From Candidatus Aminicenantota bacterium (GTDB lineage Bacteria; Acidobacteriota; Aminicenantia; S016-38): a stretch of DNA of 64,000 bases. Positions 34,107 to 42,898 of this stretch are shown in pieces. The stretch lies in assembly GCA_027068075.1 (NCBI GenBank), contig JAMOUJ010000006.1:1-64000 (forward strand). The letters are read 5' to 3'. A program made the translations under genes and the position numbers. The notes beneath the pieces were generated by a model. The model ran no database searches. It worked only from the letters and a program-made list of their open reading frames with translations, and was not told the origin of the DNA. The number at the start of each line of letters is the position of its first letter. The first letter of the stretch is position 1.

Positions 34107-34984
34107 AGAGAGAGATTTTTTCCGCCCTGATTCTCGTCCTGCTCTTGAGCGGATGCGGCCTCAAGACCACCCCATCCCTGGACCCCCAGAGCAGACTCTT
34201 CCTTTCCCAGGTGAAGTACATCATCACCTCCAGGGAGAAGAAGGAGTTTCTTTCTCTGAAAACCCCCCAGGAAAGGAAAAAATTTATAGAGGAATTCTGG
34301 AAGGCCCGGGACCCGGACCCGTCCACCCCGGAAAACGAATTTAAGGAAGCCTACATGAGGAGGCTGGCGGCCGCCGACAGGCTGTTTCGGGAGGGCTCGC
34401 TCCCGGGATGGGAAACGGACCGGGGAATGGTTTACATCCTCCTGGGACCTCCTTCGGAAAGGTATGTCCAGCCCATGGCCAACCATCCCCAATACAAGGG
34501 CTACGAGATATGGGTGTATCCCAACCTGGGCTTCAGGGTGCTCTTCGTGGACCGGATCGGAACGGGCCACTACGAGATTTTGTGGGAGCAGGCCTCGGCG
34601 GCCTTCATTGACGCCCTGAACTCCGCCTCCAGGGCCTTCAAAAACTTCGGAAGGGTCGGTCTGTTCAATTTCACCGTAAAGCCCAGGGTGGCGGAGGATG
34701 CCCTGGTCCTTGAACTGGAACTTCCGCCTAAAAAACTGAGTTACACCAAGGAAAAAGGGGTGTTTTACGCCCGGGTGAAGGTGGAGGTCTCCGGCACCGC
34801 AGGGGGAGAGAAGGTGAGGGTCTCCAGGGAATACAAACTCCCCATGAAGGAGGGTAAACTTCCCCCCGTGGCTCTCCGCCTTCCCCTGAGACCCGGTCAA
34901 TACGACCTCAAGGTAAAGGTGAAGGACCTGGTGGGGGGTGTGGTTTCCGTCAAGAAAGTCAAATTTAACTTAAAGGAGGAATAA
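34103..34984 (+). CDS. GWxTD domain lipoprotein
   Basis: 293 residues. The N-terminus is a lipoprotein leader with lipobox LSGC, Cys18 being the lipidation site. Residues 30-190 are a GWxTD domain with GWETD at 102-106, at the same residue numbers as in the preceding paralog, and both share VKYIIT/VRYIIT and FWK(A/M)RDP segments, so the two arose by duplication. The C-terminal 100 residues look like an Ig-like beta domain (LRLPLRPGQYDLKVKVKDLV). GTG start overlaps the previous stop. It probably sits on the inner face of the outer membrane or outer face of the inner one; sorting is not evident. Confidence 0.87.
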   Translation: MKREIFSALILVLLLSGCGLKTTPSLDPQSRLFLSQVKYIITSREKKEFLSLKTPQERKKFIEEFWKARDPDPSTPENEFKEAYMRRLAAADRLFREGSLPGWETDRGMVYILLGPPSERYVQPMANHPQYKGYEIWVYPNLGFRVLFVDRIGTGHYEILWEQASAAFIDALNSASRAFKNFGRVGLFNFTVKPRVAEDALVLELELPPKKLSYTKEKGVFYARVKVEVSGTAGGEKVRVSREYKLPMKEGKLPPVALRLPLRPGQYDLKVKVKDLVGGVVSVKKVKFNLKEE

Positions 34985-35857
34985 ATGAAGAAGTTTATCT
35001 GGGGTTTCATACTCCTCTGGAGTTTTGGAATCCTTCTGGCCAAGGAGAACAAGTTTCCTAAATCGGTATCCAAGGCCCTGGACAAGGCGGTGAAGGGAGA
35101 ACTTGCCAGGGACGACCTGAAGGTCAACTTCGTGAAGGACCTCTACTATCCCGCCCAGGGTGGGGCCATATACTTCGTTCAGTTCATGAAGGCAGAAATA
35201 CCCGCCATAGAGGAGGGCAAACCCGCCCACATCTTCCTCAGACTCTACGATAAAAAGGGGAAAAAGGTGGAGGACCTTTACGCTCCCATAGACAGCGTAT
35301 CCGAGGTCTACACCCTCCCCATAAGTTTCCTCCCCGGAAAGTACAAGGTGGCGGTGCTACTGGCCACCAACGACTTCAAGCAGTATTCGGTAAAGGTCCG
35401 GGAAATAGACGGGGAAAACTTGCTGGACTTCCGCAAACTTTCCACCACCCCCATAGTTTTCCTCAAGGGCATGGAGAAACTCCCGGAGCCCATCACGGAA
35501 TTTCGGGTATACCACGGGGAATTTCCCCTGGGCCTCTACATGGTAAAACCCTATCTTGAGGAGAAACTCCGTGTGGGCGACACCCCGGCGGTATTCTTCT
35601 TCATCCTTGGAGCCCAGGCCCAGAAGCCGGCCAACACCTACAACATAGTCATCACCTACCTCATCAAAAAAGACGGCCAGGAAGTTACCAAATTCCCCAA
35701 ACAGCAACTCACATATTCCGTGGTCTATCAGCCCATCCCCCTCAAGAGCCACGGGCTGCCCCTGGAGCCGGGAAACTACGAACTCCACATAAAAATCCAG
35801 GACATGAACGCCAGGGAGGGGATAGAGAAGGTGGTTCCCTTTGAGATAATCCAGTAG
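34985..35857 (+). CDS. Secreted protein of unknown function in the GWxTD operon
   Basis: 290 residues, not recognised. Signal peptide at 1-19 (FGILLA). The rest alternates short beta-strand-like runs without cysteines: FVKDLYYPAQGGAIYFVQF, LPISFLPGKYKVAVLLATND and LPLEPGNYELHIKIQDMNA. The phrase 'PGKYKVAVLL / PGNYELHIKI' recurs, resembling the Ig-like end of the preceding GWxTD lipoprotein (PGQYDLKVKV). It may be two Ig-like domains. It begins 1 base after that gene, with TTAAAGGAGGAATAA overlapping its stop, so it is surely co-expressed. The role is probably structural, within the same envelope assembly. Confidence 0.8.
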   Translation: MKKFIWGFILLWSFGILLAKENKFPKSVSKALDKAVKGELARDDLKVNFVKDLYYPAQGGAIYFVQFMKAEIPAIEEGKPAHIFLRLYDKKGKKVEDLYAPIDSVSEVYTLPISFLPGKYKVAVLLATNDFKQYSVKVREIDGENLLDFRKLSTTPIVFLKGMEKLPEPITEFRVYHGEFPLGLYMVKPYLEEKLRVGDTPAVFFFILGAQAQKPANTYNIVITYLIKKDGQEVTKFPKQQLTYSVVYQPIPLKSHGLPLEPGNYELHIKIQDMNAREGIEKVVPFEIIQ

Positions 35858-35866
35858 GGGGATGCG

Positions 35867-36868
35867 ATGAAAAGAGGCTGGATTTTATTTGTATCCCTTT
35901 TGCTGGCCCTCTCCCTTCCCCTGATGGCTCAGCATACCCCCCGGGGAAAGGGTAGGATTCAGGGCGTGGTCCTGGACCAGTTCGGAAAACCCATCCCCGA
36001 CGCCACCGTGGAGGCGGTTCACCTGGAAAGCGGGTTCAAAAGGACCACCAAGACGGACGAGGAGGGCAAGTGGGCCATTTTAGGCCTGGGAACGGGAATG
36101 TGGAGAATAACCGCCCGGGCCAAGGGCTACTTCCCGGCTTCCACCGAGCAGTTCGTTCGCCAACTCAGCCGGAATCCCGACATAACCCTCACCCTCAGGA
36201 AGATGTCCGGCCTGGAAGCCCTCATGAGCGACAAGAAGGCCATGAAGAACCTGGAGGAGGGGAACAAACTCTTTGAAGAAGGGAAATACCAGGAGGCCCT
36301 GGAAAAATTCCAGGAAATACTCAAGGAGCACCCCGATGTCTTTGAACTCCACATAAACCTGGGGAACATATACTACGAGTTGAAGGACTACGACCGGGCG
36401 GAGCAGGAGTTCAAATATGTGATCCAGGAGGCCGAAAAGCACAGGGAAAAACTGGGCGACGATGTGGTGAACGACATAATAGCCAGAGCCTATGCCGGCA
36501 TAGGGAACTGCTATGTGAAGAAGAAGGATTACGCCAGGGCCAAGGAGTACTACGAGAAGTCCATAAAAACCTACGCCAACAACGCCGGGGTGGCCTTTAA
36601 CCTGGGGGAGATTTACTACGCCGAAAACAACCTGGACAAGGCCCTGGAGATGTACAAATTGGCCACCAGGATTAAGCCCTCCTGGGCGCTTCCCTACTAC
36701 AAACTGGGCTATGTTTACCTGGCCAAGGCAGAACTTGAGAAGAGTTTAGAGGCCTTCAAGAAATTCCTTTCCCTGGCCGACGAAAACTCCCCTAAATACA
36801 AGGAAGTAAAGGGTCTAATCCCGGAAATAGAGGGCATGCTCAAGCCCGCCAAGAAGTGCAAGGATTAA
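35867..36868 (+). CDS. Periplasmic protein with carboxypeptidase-regulatory domain and TPRs
   Basis: 333 residues. Signal peptide (1-21, MAQ), a CarboxypepD_reg-like beta domain (about 29-112: GRIQGVVLDQFGKPIPDATV), then five or six tetratricopeptide repeats (LFEEGKYQEALEKFQEIL, NLGNIYYELKDYDRAEQEF, IGNCYVKKKDYARAKEYYE, NLGEIYYAENNLDKALEMY, KLGYVYLAKAELEKSLEAF). TPRs bind partners, so it could scaffold the GWxTD proteins. It ends the operon; a 136-base regulatory gap separates it from the TonB receptor, whose N-terminus has the same regulatory domain. Confidence 0.87.
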   Translation: MKRGWILFVSLLLALSLPLMAQHTPRGKGRIQGVVLDQFGKPIPDATVEAVHLESGFKRTTKTDEEGKWAILGLGTGMWRITARAKGYFPASTEQFVRQLSRNPDITLTLRKMSGLEALMSDKKAMKNLEEGNKLFEEGKYQEALEKFQEILKEHPDVFELHINLGNIYYELKDYDRAEQEFKYVIQEAEKHREKLGDDVVNDIIARAYAGIGNCYVKKKDYARAKEYYEKSIKTYANNAGVAFNLGEIYYAENNLDKALEMYKLATRIKPSWALPYYKLGYVYLAKAELEKSLEAFKKFLSLADENSPKYKEVKGLIPEIEGMLKPAKKCKD

Positions 36869-36875
36869 ATATTTT

Positions 36876-36893
36876 GATTCAAAAAACTGAATC
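36876..36893. promoter_or_regulatory. Inverted repeat 57 bases upstream of the sigma-54 promoter
   Basis: GATTCA, six A/C bases, TGAATC: an 18-base dyad just after the TPR gene. It could be an upstream activator site for a sigma-54 enhancer-binding protein or a weak transcript-end hairpin; it has no T run. Confidence 0.4.
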
Positions 36894-36916
36894 GGGGCCG
36901 GGATGTGGTTTTTTCA

Positions 36917-36931
36917 CCGCTTTATAAGCGG
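36917..36931. promoter_or_regulatory. Perfect 15-base palindrome before the sigma-54 promoter
   Basis: CCGCTT TAT AAGCGG, 18 bases before the -24 element. As a candidate operator it could bind a dimeric regulator. Function is inferred from position only. Confidence 0.4.
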
Positions 36932-36949
36932 GGGGAAATCCCGGAAAAA

Positions 36950-36967
36950 TGGCACGGTTTTTGCTTC
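36950..36967 (+). promoter_or_regulatory. Sigma-54 (RpoN) promoter of the TonB receptor gene
   Basis: TGGCACG at 36950-36956 and TTGCT at 36961-36965: the -24 GG and -12 GC are separated by exactly 10 bases, matching the RpoN consensus. Transcription would start near 36975, giving a leader of about 30 bases with AGGAGGTG. Expression therefore should need RpoN plus an ATP-dependent activator. Confidence 0.8.
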
Positions 36968-37004
36968 TAAAGTAATCTGATTGAAACCAAAATAGGAGGT
37001 GTAT

Positions 37005-39767
37005 ATGCGAAAGGTCCTAATTGGACTCGTAGCCCTGTTGATGGTCGTGGGCTTTGCTTTCTCCCAGGCCACCACAGGGAACATTAAGGGCGTGGTTACG
37101 GATACCGCCGGAAATCCCCTTCCCGGCGTGTCCGTAACGGTTAAAGGGCCCAAACTCATAGGCGAAAGGGTGGTGGTAACCGACGCCAACGGAAACTTCG
37201 TGGTGCCTGGAATTCCACCTGGAACCTACACCATCACCGCCACACTTCAGGGCTTCAAGAAGGCCGAGAAGAAGGGCGTGGTGGTTTACCTGGAAAAGAC
37301 CACCTTCGTGAAACTGGTGATGGAGCAGGGTGAACTTTCCGAGACCATTGAAGTTACCGCTGCCGCTCCCGCCGTGGACATCACCGACACCAAGGTGGCC
37401 ATGAATGTTAAGAAGGAGTTCTTTGACGCCCTTCCCAAAGGCAGGAACTTCGCCGCCATGGTGCTGATGGCGCCCTCCGTGGTCTCCGGGCGCTTCGGAA
37501 TCTCCGTGGGCGGAGCCACCGGTCTGGAGAACCGCTACATCATTGACGGACTGGACACCACCGATGTCAACCTGGGACATGTGGGAACCAACATCGTTTA
37601 CGAGTACATTGAAGAAGTCCAGGTGAAGACCGGTGGATACGAAGCGGAATTCCCCGGAGCCCTGGGCGGCGTGGTGAACATCATCACCAAGAGCGGTGGA
37701 AACGAATTCCACGGCAGTTTCCTCTTCAACTACAGGTCCGACAAACTCTATGCAGAGCCCAAGGTCACCATCTTCGGCGGCGGAGCCATTGACAAGTTCA
37801 ACTACTACGACTTCGGACTGGGCGTTGGTGGATACATCATCAAGGACAAGATATGGTTCTTCATCGCCGGAACCCCCTCCTTCAGGACCACCTACTTCAA
37901 CCCGGTGAACAAGGTCACCGGAGAGGTGGTTCACGCCGACTACAAGCAGACCACCTACAACTTCTCCGGAAAACTGACCTTCCTCCTGACCAGGAACCAC
38001 ACCTTCACCCTCTCCGTCTTCGGAGACCCCCGTCACGGCGAGGGAGGAAACCCTGGAACCCTCAGGGACCCCAACAGCGATTACCGGGCCAAGAACACCG
38101 GCGGAACCTACAACTTCTCTGCCAAGTACGAGGGAATGCTGGGGACCGACTGGATAGTTACCGCCATGGTGGGAAGGTATTTTGACCACACCAAGAGGCT
38201 TCCCGCCAGCGGAGACCTGGATACTCCGGTTTTCATCTATCAGTACGGTTCCTTCGGATATCCCCACGGGTGGAGGACCGGCGGCTTCGGATGGTATTCC
38301 GACCCCTTTGACAAGAGCCGTTGGACCGCCAAGTTTGACATCACCCGCTTCTGGGGTAACCACACCATAAAGGCCGGAGTTCAGTTCTTCCGTTCCATAG
38401 AGGACAGGAACGACCACTACACCGGAGGTTTCTACAGGGTTTACAGGGAGCCCTTCGGCTACTACTACGAGCGCTACAGAACCACCAAGGGAAATGCCTT
38501 CACCGACGACTACGCCATCTTCATCCAGGATTCCTGGCAGATCGGAAGACTTCACCTTAACCTGGGTCTCAGGGCCGAGAGCGAAATTCTCCACGCCACC
38601 GACCCCTCCATACACTTCAAGCCCCACGAGGCCGTCATTTCCTGGAACTTTTCCGACATGCTGGCCCCCAGGCTGGGATTCGCCCTGGATGTCTTCGGCG
38701 ACGGAACCACCAAACTCTTCGGATCCTACGGAAGGTTCTTTGAAATAGTCCCCATGGACATAAACGCCAGGACCTTCGGATACGAAGAGGACACCATTTA
38801 CTTCTACACCATGGACGGGACCCTCTTCTACACCTGGCGCATCGGCCACGAGCCCCCTCCAATCCAGCCGGGAATCAAACCTCCCTACCAGAACGAGTAT
38901 GTCCTGGGAATTGAAAGGGAACTCAGCAAGGACTTCACCATAAGCGTCAGGGGAATATACAGGAAACTGGGAAGGATCGTGGAGGACGGCTCCTTTGACG
39001 GTGGAGAGATGTACTTCCTCTTCAACCCCGGAGAATGGGAGCCCACCAACATAGAGAGGCCGGCGGACTATGCCCGCTGCCCCGATGAGTACCTCCACTT
39101 CCCCAAGGCCCTCAGGTGGTATAAGGCCCTGGAGGTGGTGCTGACCAAGCACTTCTCCAACAACTACCAGTTCGTGGCCTCCTACACCTACGGAAGGGCC
39201 TACGGGAACATCCCAGGACTGGCCTTTGAGGAATACGGACAGGCGGATCCCAACATAACCGCCGAGTTTGACTTCCCCGAACTGATGTACAACGCCGAGG
39301 GTTATCTGCCCAACGACAGGAAGCACCAGTTCAAGTTTGACGGCGCCTATGTCTTCCCCTTCGGCCTCTCTCTGGGAGTTGCCGTAAGGTACATCACCGG
39401 AAAGCCCTACACGGCCATGGGAAGGAACGAGTGGTACGGACCCATCGCCTTCCTGGACCAGAGGGGAACCACCGGAAGGATGCCCAACCAGTTCCACATA
39501 GCGCTCCACCTAGCCTACACCTATAAGATCGCCGACAAGTACAAACTCACCTTCCTGGCCGACATCTTCAACCTGAACAACGCCAAGGAGATAACCTCCC
39601 TTTACACCATCTACGACAACGAGCACTACTACGGTTACTCCAACAATCCCAACACCATCTATCCTCCCTGGACCAAGCCGGCCGAGCCCTCCAACCCCTA
39701 CTACGGAGAGGCCACCGGTTATCACGGACCCAGGTCCGCCATACTGGGCGTAAGGTTCGAGTTCTAA
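37005..39767 (+). CDS. TonB-dependent receptor, Oar-like, with N-terminal regulatory domain
   Basis: 920 residues, outer-membrane beta-barrel. Signal peptide 1-21 (GFAFSQA), CarboxypepD_reg-like domain (about 25-105, GNIKGVVTDTAGNPLPGVSV), plug domain (about 120-230: RNFAAMVLMAPSVVSGR, RYIIDGLDTTDVN, VQVKTGGYEAEFPGALGGVV NIITK), then a barrel of Tyr/Phe-rich strands that ends in the outer-membrane signal GVRFEF. ATG 37005 is chosen because AGGAGGTG precedes it; GTG 36999 is less likely. Probably imports a large nutrient such as a peptide, glycan or metal complex with TonB-ExbBD, none of which is in the window. It has the strongest terminator and a sigma-54 promoter, so it is a single-gene regulated unit. 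Confidence 0.93.
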   Translation: MRKVLIGLVALLMVVGFAFSQATTGNIKGVVTDTAGNPLPGVSVTVKGPKLIGERVVVTDANGNFVVPGIPPGTYTITATLQGFKKAEKKGVVVYLEKTTFVKLVMEQGELSETIEVTAAAPAVDITDTKVAMNVKKEFFDALPKGRNFAAMVLMAPSVVSGRFGISVGGATGLENRYIIDGLDTTDVNLGHVGTNIVYEYIEEVQVKTGGYEAEFPGALGGVVNIITKSGGNEFHGSFLFNYRSDKLYAEPKVTIFGGGAIDKFNYYDFGLGVGGYIIKDKIWFFIAGTPSFRTTYFNPVNKVTGEVVHADYKQTTYNFSGKLTFLLTRNHTFTLSVFGDPRHGEGGNPGTLRDPNSDYRAKNTGGTYNFSAKYEGMLGTDWIVTAMVGRYFDHTKRLPASGDLDTPVFIYQYGSFGYPHGWRTGGFGWYSDPFDKSRWTAKFDITRFWGNHTIKAGVQFFRSIEDRNDHYTGGFYRVYREPFGYYYERYRTTKGNAFTDDYAIFIQDSWQIGRLHLNLGLRAESEILHATDPSIHFKPHEAVISWNFSDMLAPRLGFALDVFGDGTTKLFGSYGRFFEIVPMDINARTFGYEEDTIYFYTMDGTLFYTWRIGHEPPPIQPGIKPPYQNEYVLGIERELSKDFTISVRGIYRKLGRIVEDGSFDGGEMYFLFNPGEWEPTNIERPADYARCPDEYLHFPKALRWYKALEVVLTKHFSNNYQFVASYTYGRAYGNIPGLAFEEYGQADPNITAEFDFPELMYNAEGYLPNDRKHQFKFDGAYVFPFGLSLGVAVRYITGKPYTAMGRNEWYGPIAFLDQRGTTGRMPNQFHIALHLAYTYKIADKYKLTFLADIFNLNNAKEITSLYTIYDNEHYYGYSNNPNTIYPPWTKPAEPSNPYYGEATGYHGPRSAILGVRFEF

Positions 39768-39785
39768 GCACCCGAACATAGAAAA

Positions 39786-39815
39786 GGCCCCGCCCCCCGT
39801 GGGCGGGGCCTTTTT
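39786..39815 (+). terminator. Strong intrinsic terminator after the TonB receptor
   Basis: GGCCCCGCCC, loop CCCGT, GGGCGGGGCC, then five T. Flanking A and T runs extend the stem, so it may also stop the minus-strand operon that ends at 39883. Confidence 0.9.
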
Positions 39816-39882
39816 CATTTTGCCAGAAATTGAAGGGGCTAATCTTATAGGCCCTCATTTTCCTGCTTCCCTCACCGGAGGT

Positions 39883-41844
39883 TTAAAAAAAGGAGAGGAC
39901 GAGCAGGAGGGCAATCCCTGCGAAGAGGCAGTTAAAGCCGAATAGAGGTATGTAGGCCAACCCTAAAAGAAGGCCCGCCAGGGAAGAGCCCACCAGATCC
40001 CAGAAAAACATTCTGGCCGGAGATTTTATCCTCCGGGAGAGATAACCGAAGAATCCCCCTTCCCCCATACCCAGAAGGGCAAAGATGAGGTAAAAGGCCC
40101 AGGGGGAAAAACCCTCCAGGGCCAGGGGAAGGGCCGAGGCGGCCAGGAGAAGGAGGAGGGCACCCCTTTTCCTGAAGAACAGGGACCCCAGCCCCAGAAA
40201 GGCCATCATCAGGCCCACGAAGAGGCTGACCTGAAGGTAAACATACCCGAACCTGTACTGGAAGAGAAGAAGATAGAGGAGTTCCAGGGAGAAGGCTGCG
40301 AAACTCACGGAACCCATCAGGTATTCCCTCCGGAGAATTACCCCCGGAAGGAGAAGGGCCAGGGGAAGAAGGATAAAAAGATTTTTTCTGGGAAGGGGGA
40401 AGGAAGGAAAGTATTGCCTCAGCCACTTGACCAGGGAGAAGAGGTAGGTCACCGGATGGCGCATTCTGTTGGGGGGAATTTCCTTTTCCAGGGCGGCCTT
40501 CAATTTTTCCATTTCCAGGGGGCCGGTTTCAAATTCCATCTGCGCCGGGAGGTAAACTTCCGGCTCAATCCCCGTCCTCCGCAGAAAATCCTCGTAATCC
40601 CCCGGGGTGAGTTTGATGGCCTCCGTGCTCCCCATCATGAAAAGACTCTGGCCTGGAACGATTACCGTGTGGGGAAAGGCTCCCCGCAGGGAGGAATACA
40701 TGGAACTCAGAACGGCCGAGTCCACATCGGAGTAGTATTCCCCCGCCGGCAGGGAAAGGGCCACCCTCCGGAACCGGGAGGCGGCCTTGCGGAAGAACTC
40801 CTCCGTGTAAAACCTCACGGCGGTGGAAGAGGAAGGGGGAGGAAGGTCCAGGATGAGGAGGTCCCGGCGGCGAGGGGCCTTTTCCACGGCCCTCATCCCG
40901 TCTTCCCTGAGCAGTTTCACGCCCCGCAGGTCAAAGAACACGGCGGCCAGGGAGGCCAGGGCAGGGTTGGGCTCCGCATAGGTTATTTCCAGACCCTTTA
41001 CCTTTCTCAAGTAGCGGAGGCACCTTCCTCCTCCCCCTATGAGGAGAACCTCCCTTCCTCCAGGCACCAGGGACAAAAGGGCCAGTTTTTCCGCCGGGGA
41101 TGGGGGAAAGTCGTAGAGTTTCTCTGAGTTTACCCATATGGTTTTCTGTCCATGATATTCGGTGAGGGTTATTTTTCCGTAGGGGGACTCCATAACTTCC
41201 TTCACCCTCAGGGGCTTGAAAAGCCTTTCCCAGGAGGGTTTTTCCAGGAAGGGCAGGGGCAGGAGAAGAAGGATGGTCAGTATGGCCTCCCACTTCAGGC
41301 CGTGGAGGAGGAGAAGGAGGGAGAAGATAAGGAAACTGAGGGCGGCGGCGGTGAAGGAGTGGAAGTTCGGGAGCAGAATCAGATAGAGGAGAAGCGAGGA
41401 GGCAAAGGACCCCAGGGAATCGGCTCCATAGACCAGGGCGGGATTTTTAAACCTCCGGGAAAGGGACGAGAAGAAACCGCCCGAAATGGACGAAAACCAC
41501 GCCATTAAAAGGAAAACCGCCGGGTAAAACCATGGGGAGGGAAGGGCTCCCACCGAGGCCCTGGACTTCCAGTAGAGAAGGCGGGTTGCGTAAAGGGCCA
41601 GGAAAAAGGAGGGCCCCATAAGCAAAAACAACCGCCGGTGGTGGACCCTTTTTAGAATAACCGCTCCCAGGCCCGCCCACAGGAGGTAGAAGGTTAGGTA
41701 AAGGGCTAAGACCAGTTCGTTGGCGGGAAGCAGGGCGAGAACTTCCCTCAGGAAGATTATCTGGGCGGAGAAGGAGGCGAAACCGGCGGCAAAACTAAGC
41801 CCAAACCCCGGGGATTTTTTCCCCGCAGAACTTGCATTTTCCAT
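39883..41844 (-). CDS. Membrane protein with spermidine-synthase-like domain
   Basis: 653 residues. About six membrane helices (about 12-190), a Rossmann domain related to spermidine synthase (about 215-400), then about six more helices. The domain has SPYGKITLTEYHGQKTIWVN, VLLIGGGGRCLRYL (SAM-type Gly loop), AEPNPALA and DLPPPSSSTAVRFYTEEFF. In aminopropyltransferases the equivalent is D-L-P-D-P, and a catalytic Asp is expected there; here Pro replaces it, so true spermidine synthase activity is doubtful. The flanking helices put it in the inner membrane. It overlaps the radical SAM gene by 50 bases and is last in its operon. Confidence 0.82.
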   Translation of the reverse strand: MENASSAGKKSPGFGLSFAAGFASFSAQIIFLREVLALLPANELVLALYLTFYLLWAGLGAVILKRVHHRRLFLLMGPSFFLALYATRLLYWKSRASVGALPSPWFYPAVFLLMAWFSSISGGFFSSLSRRFKNPALVYGADSLGSFASSLLLYLILLPNFHSFTAAALSFLIFSLLLLLHGLKWEAILTILLLLPLPFLEKPSWERLFKPLRVKEVMESPYGKITLTEYHGQKTIWVNSEKLYDFPPSPAEKLALLSLVPGGREVLLIGGGGRCLRYLRKVKGLEITYAEPNPALASLAAVFFDLRGVKLLREDGMRAVEKAPRRRDLLILDLPPPSSSTAVRFYTEEFFRKAASRFRRVALSLPAGEYYSDVDSAVLSSMYSSLRGAFPHTVIVPGQSLFMMGSTEAIKLTPGDYEDFLRRTGIEPEVYLPAQMEFETGPLEMEKLKAALEKEIPPNRMRHPVTYLFSLVKWLRQYFPSFPLPRKNLFILLPLALLLPGVILRREYLMGSVSFAAFSLELLYLLLFQYRFGYVYLQVSLFVGLMMAFLGLGSLFFRKRGALLLLLAASALPLALEGFSPWAFYLIFALLGMGEGGFFGYLSRRIKSPARMFFWDLVGSSLAGLLLGLAYIPLFGFNCLFAGIALLLVLSFF

Positions 41845-42898
41845 GTTTTATGTTGTTCTCCTTGATTTCAAAGCCCACCCTCTTTATCAGGGGTTTTTTA
41901 CAGCGGGGGCAGTAGGTGGTTTCGGCGGGATGGCCCGGCACATTTCCCACATATACGAACTTGAGGCCCTCCTCCATGGCCACTTCCCTGGCCCTTTCCA
42001 GGGTGGATATGGGGGTGGCCGGCAGGTTTTTAAGGAGGTACATGGGGAAGAACCGGGAAAAATGGACAGGGACCTGGGGGCCTGCGTTTTTGACCATCCA
42101 CCGGCTCATTTTCCTTATCTCGTCCATGCCGTCGTTGAGCCCGGGGATCACCAGGTAAACTATTTCCAGCCATTTTCCGCTTTCGGCGGACAGAACGATG
42201 GCGTCCAGCACCGGTTTGAGTTTGCCCCGGACTATTTTTTTGTAGAAATCCTCGCTGAAGGCCTTGAGGTCTATCTTAACCGCATCCATGGCCGCCAGTA
42301 TGTCCTTCCAGGGCCTGGGGTTCACATGGGCTCCGGTGATCACCACATTTCTTATCCCCAGCCTGGAGGCTTCCCGGGCGGTATCCAGCATGTATTCCAC
42401 GAAGATTACGGGTTCGGTGTAGGTGTAGGCTAAGATGGGGGCGTGGTACCTGTAGGCCAGGTGGGCCGTCCTTTCAGGAGGGATTTTGTAAAATCTGACC
42501 TGCTCCGGCCTTACCTGGGAAATCTGCCAGTTCTGGCAGAACTTGCAGTTGACATTGCATCCGGCGGTGGCTATGGAAAAGGCCTTTCTTCCGGGAAGAA
42601 AGTGAAAAAGGGGTTTCTTCTCCACCGGGTCCAGGGCCAGGGTAACGGGTCTTCCGTAAACCAGGGATATGTATTCTCCCCCCCGGTTCTCCCTCACCCC
42701 ACAGTATCCCCTTTCCCTGTCTCCCACCACGCAGTACCTGGGGCAGAGGAGGCATCTAACCCTCCTGTCCGGTAGTTTTTCCCAGTATAGGGCCCGGTGT
42801 CTGGAGAGGTCCGGGGCCGGGGAGGCCTCCGCTTCAAAATCCAGGCCCGAGAGGACCAGCCCGGTCCCCACCAGTTTTATGAAATCCCTTCTCTTCAT
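41795..42898 (-). CDS. AmrS-type radical SAM enzyme with Tat-like leader
   Basis: 367 residues. The body matches the radical SAM protein of the AmmeMemoRadiSam system: N-terminal Cys49/52/56/66, then the radical SAM cluster Cys114-x3-Cys118-x2-Cys121 (AGCNVNCKFCQNW), TYTEPVIFVEYMLDTA, VKIDLKAFSEDFYKKI and a C-terminal zinc-ribbon-like pair (YCPRCKK, KCKFCGEK). The product has not been defined for the family, to my knowledge. It is unusual in that MKRRDFIKLVGTGLVLSGLD at the N-terminus is a twin-arginine leader pattern. Start ATG overlaps the DUF362 stop. No Memo or AMMECR1 gene is adjacent. Confidence 0.88.
   Translation of the reverse strand: MKRRDFIKLVGTGLVLSGLDFEAEASPAPDLSRHRALYWEKLPDRRVRCLLCPRYCVVGDRERGYCGVRENRGGEYISLVYGRPVTLALDPVEKKPLFHFLPGRKAFSIATAGCNVNCKFCQNWQISQVRPEQVRFYKIPPERTAHLAYRYHAPILAYTYTEPVIFVEYMLDTAREASRLGIRNVVITGAHVNPRPWKDILAAMDAVKIDLKAFSEDFYKKIVRGKLKPVLDAIVLSAESGKWLEIVYLVIPGLNDGMDEIRKMSRWMVKNAGPQVPVHFSRFFPMYLLKNLPATPISTLERAREVAMEEGLKFVYVGNVPGHPAETTYCPRCKKPLIKRVGFEIKENNIKHGKCKFCGEKIPGVWA

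Noticed and set aside
34004-34900. 298-codon antisense frame over the GWxTD lipoprotein
   Set aside because: Opposes a gene with a lipobox and a family motif; composition is a shadow.
37017-39509. 830-codon open frame antisense to the TonB receptor gene
   Set aside because: Coding on the plus strand is certain (signal peptide, plug, barrel, terminal Phe). The antisense frame is low-complexity Val/Gly-rich, a mirror of the sense codon bias, with no ribosome site or known motif.
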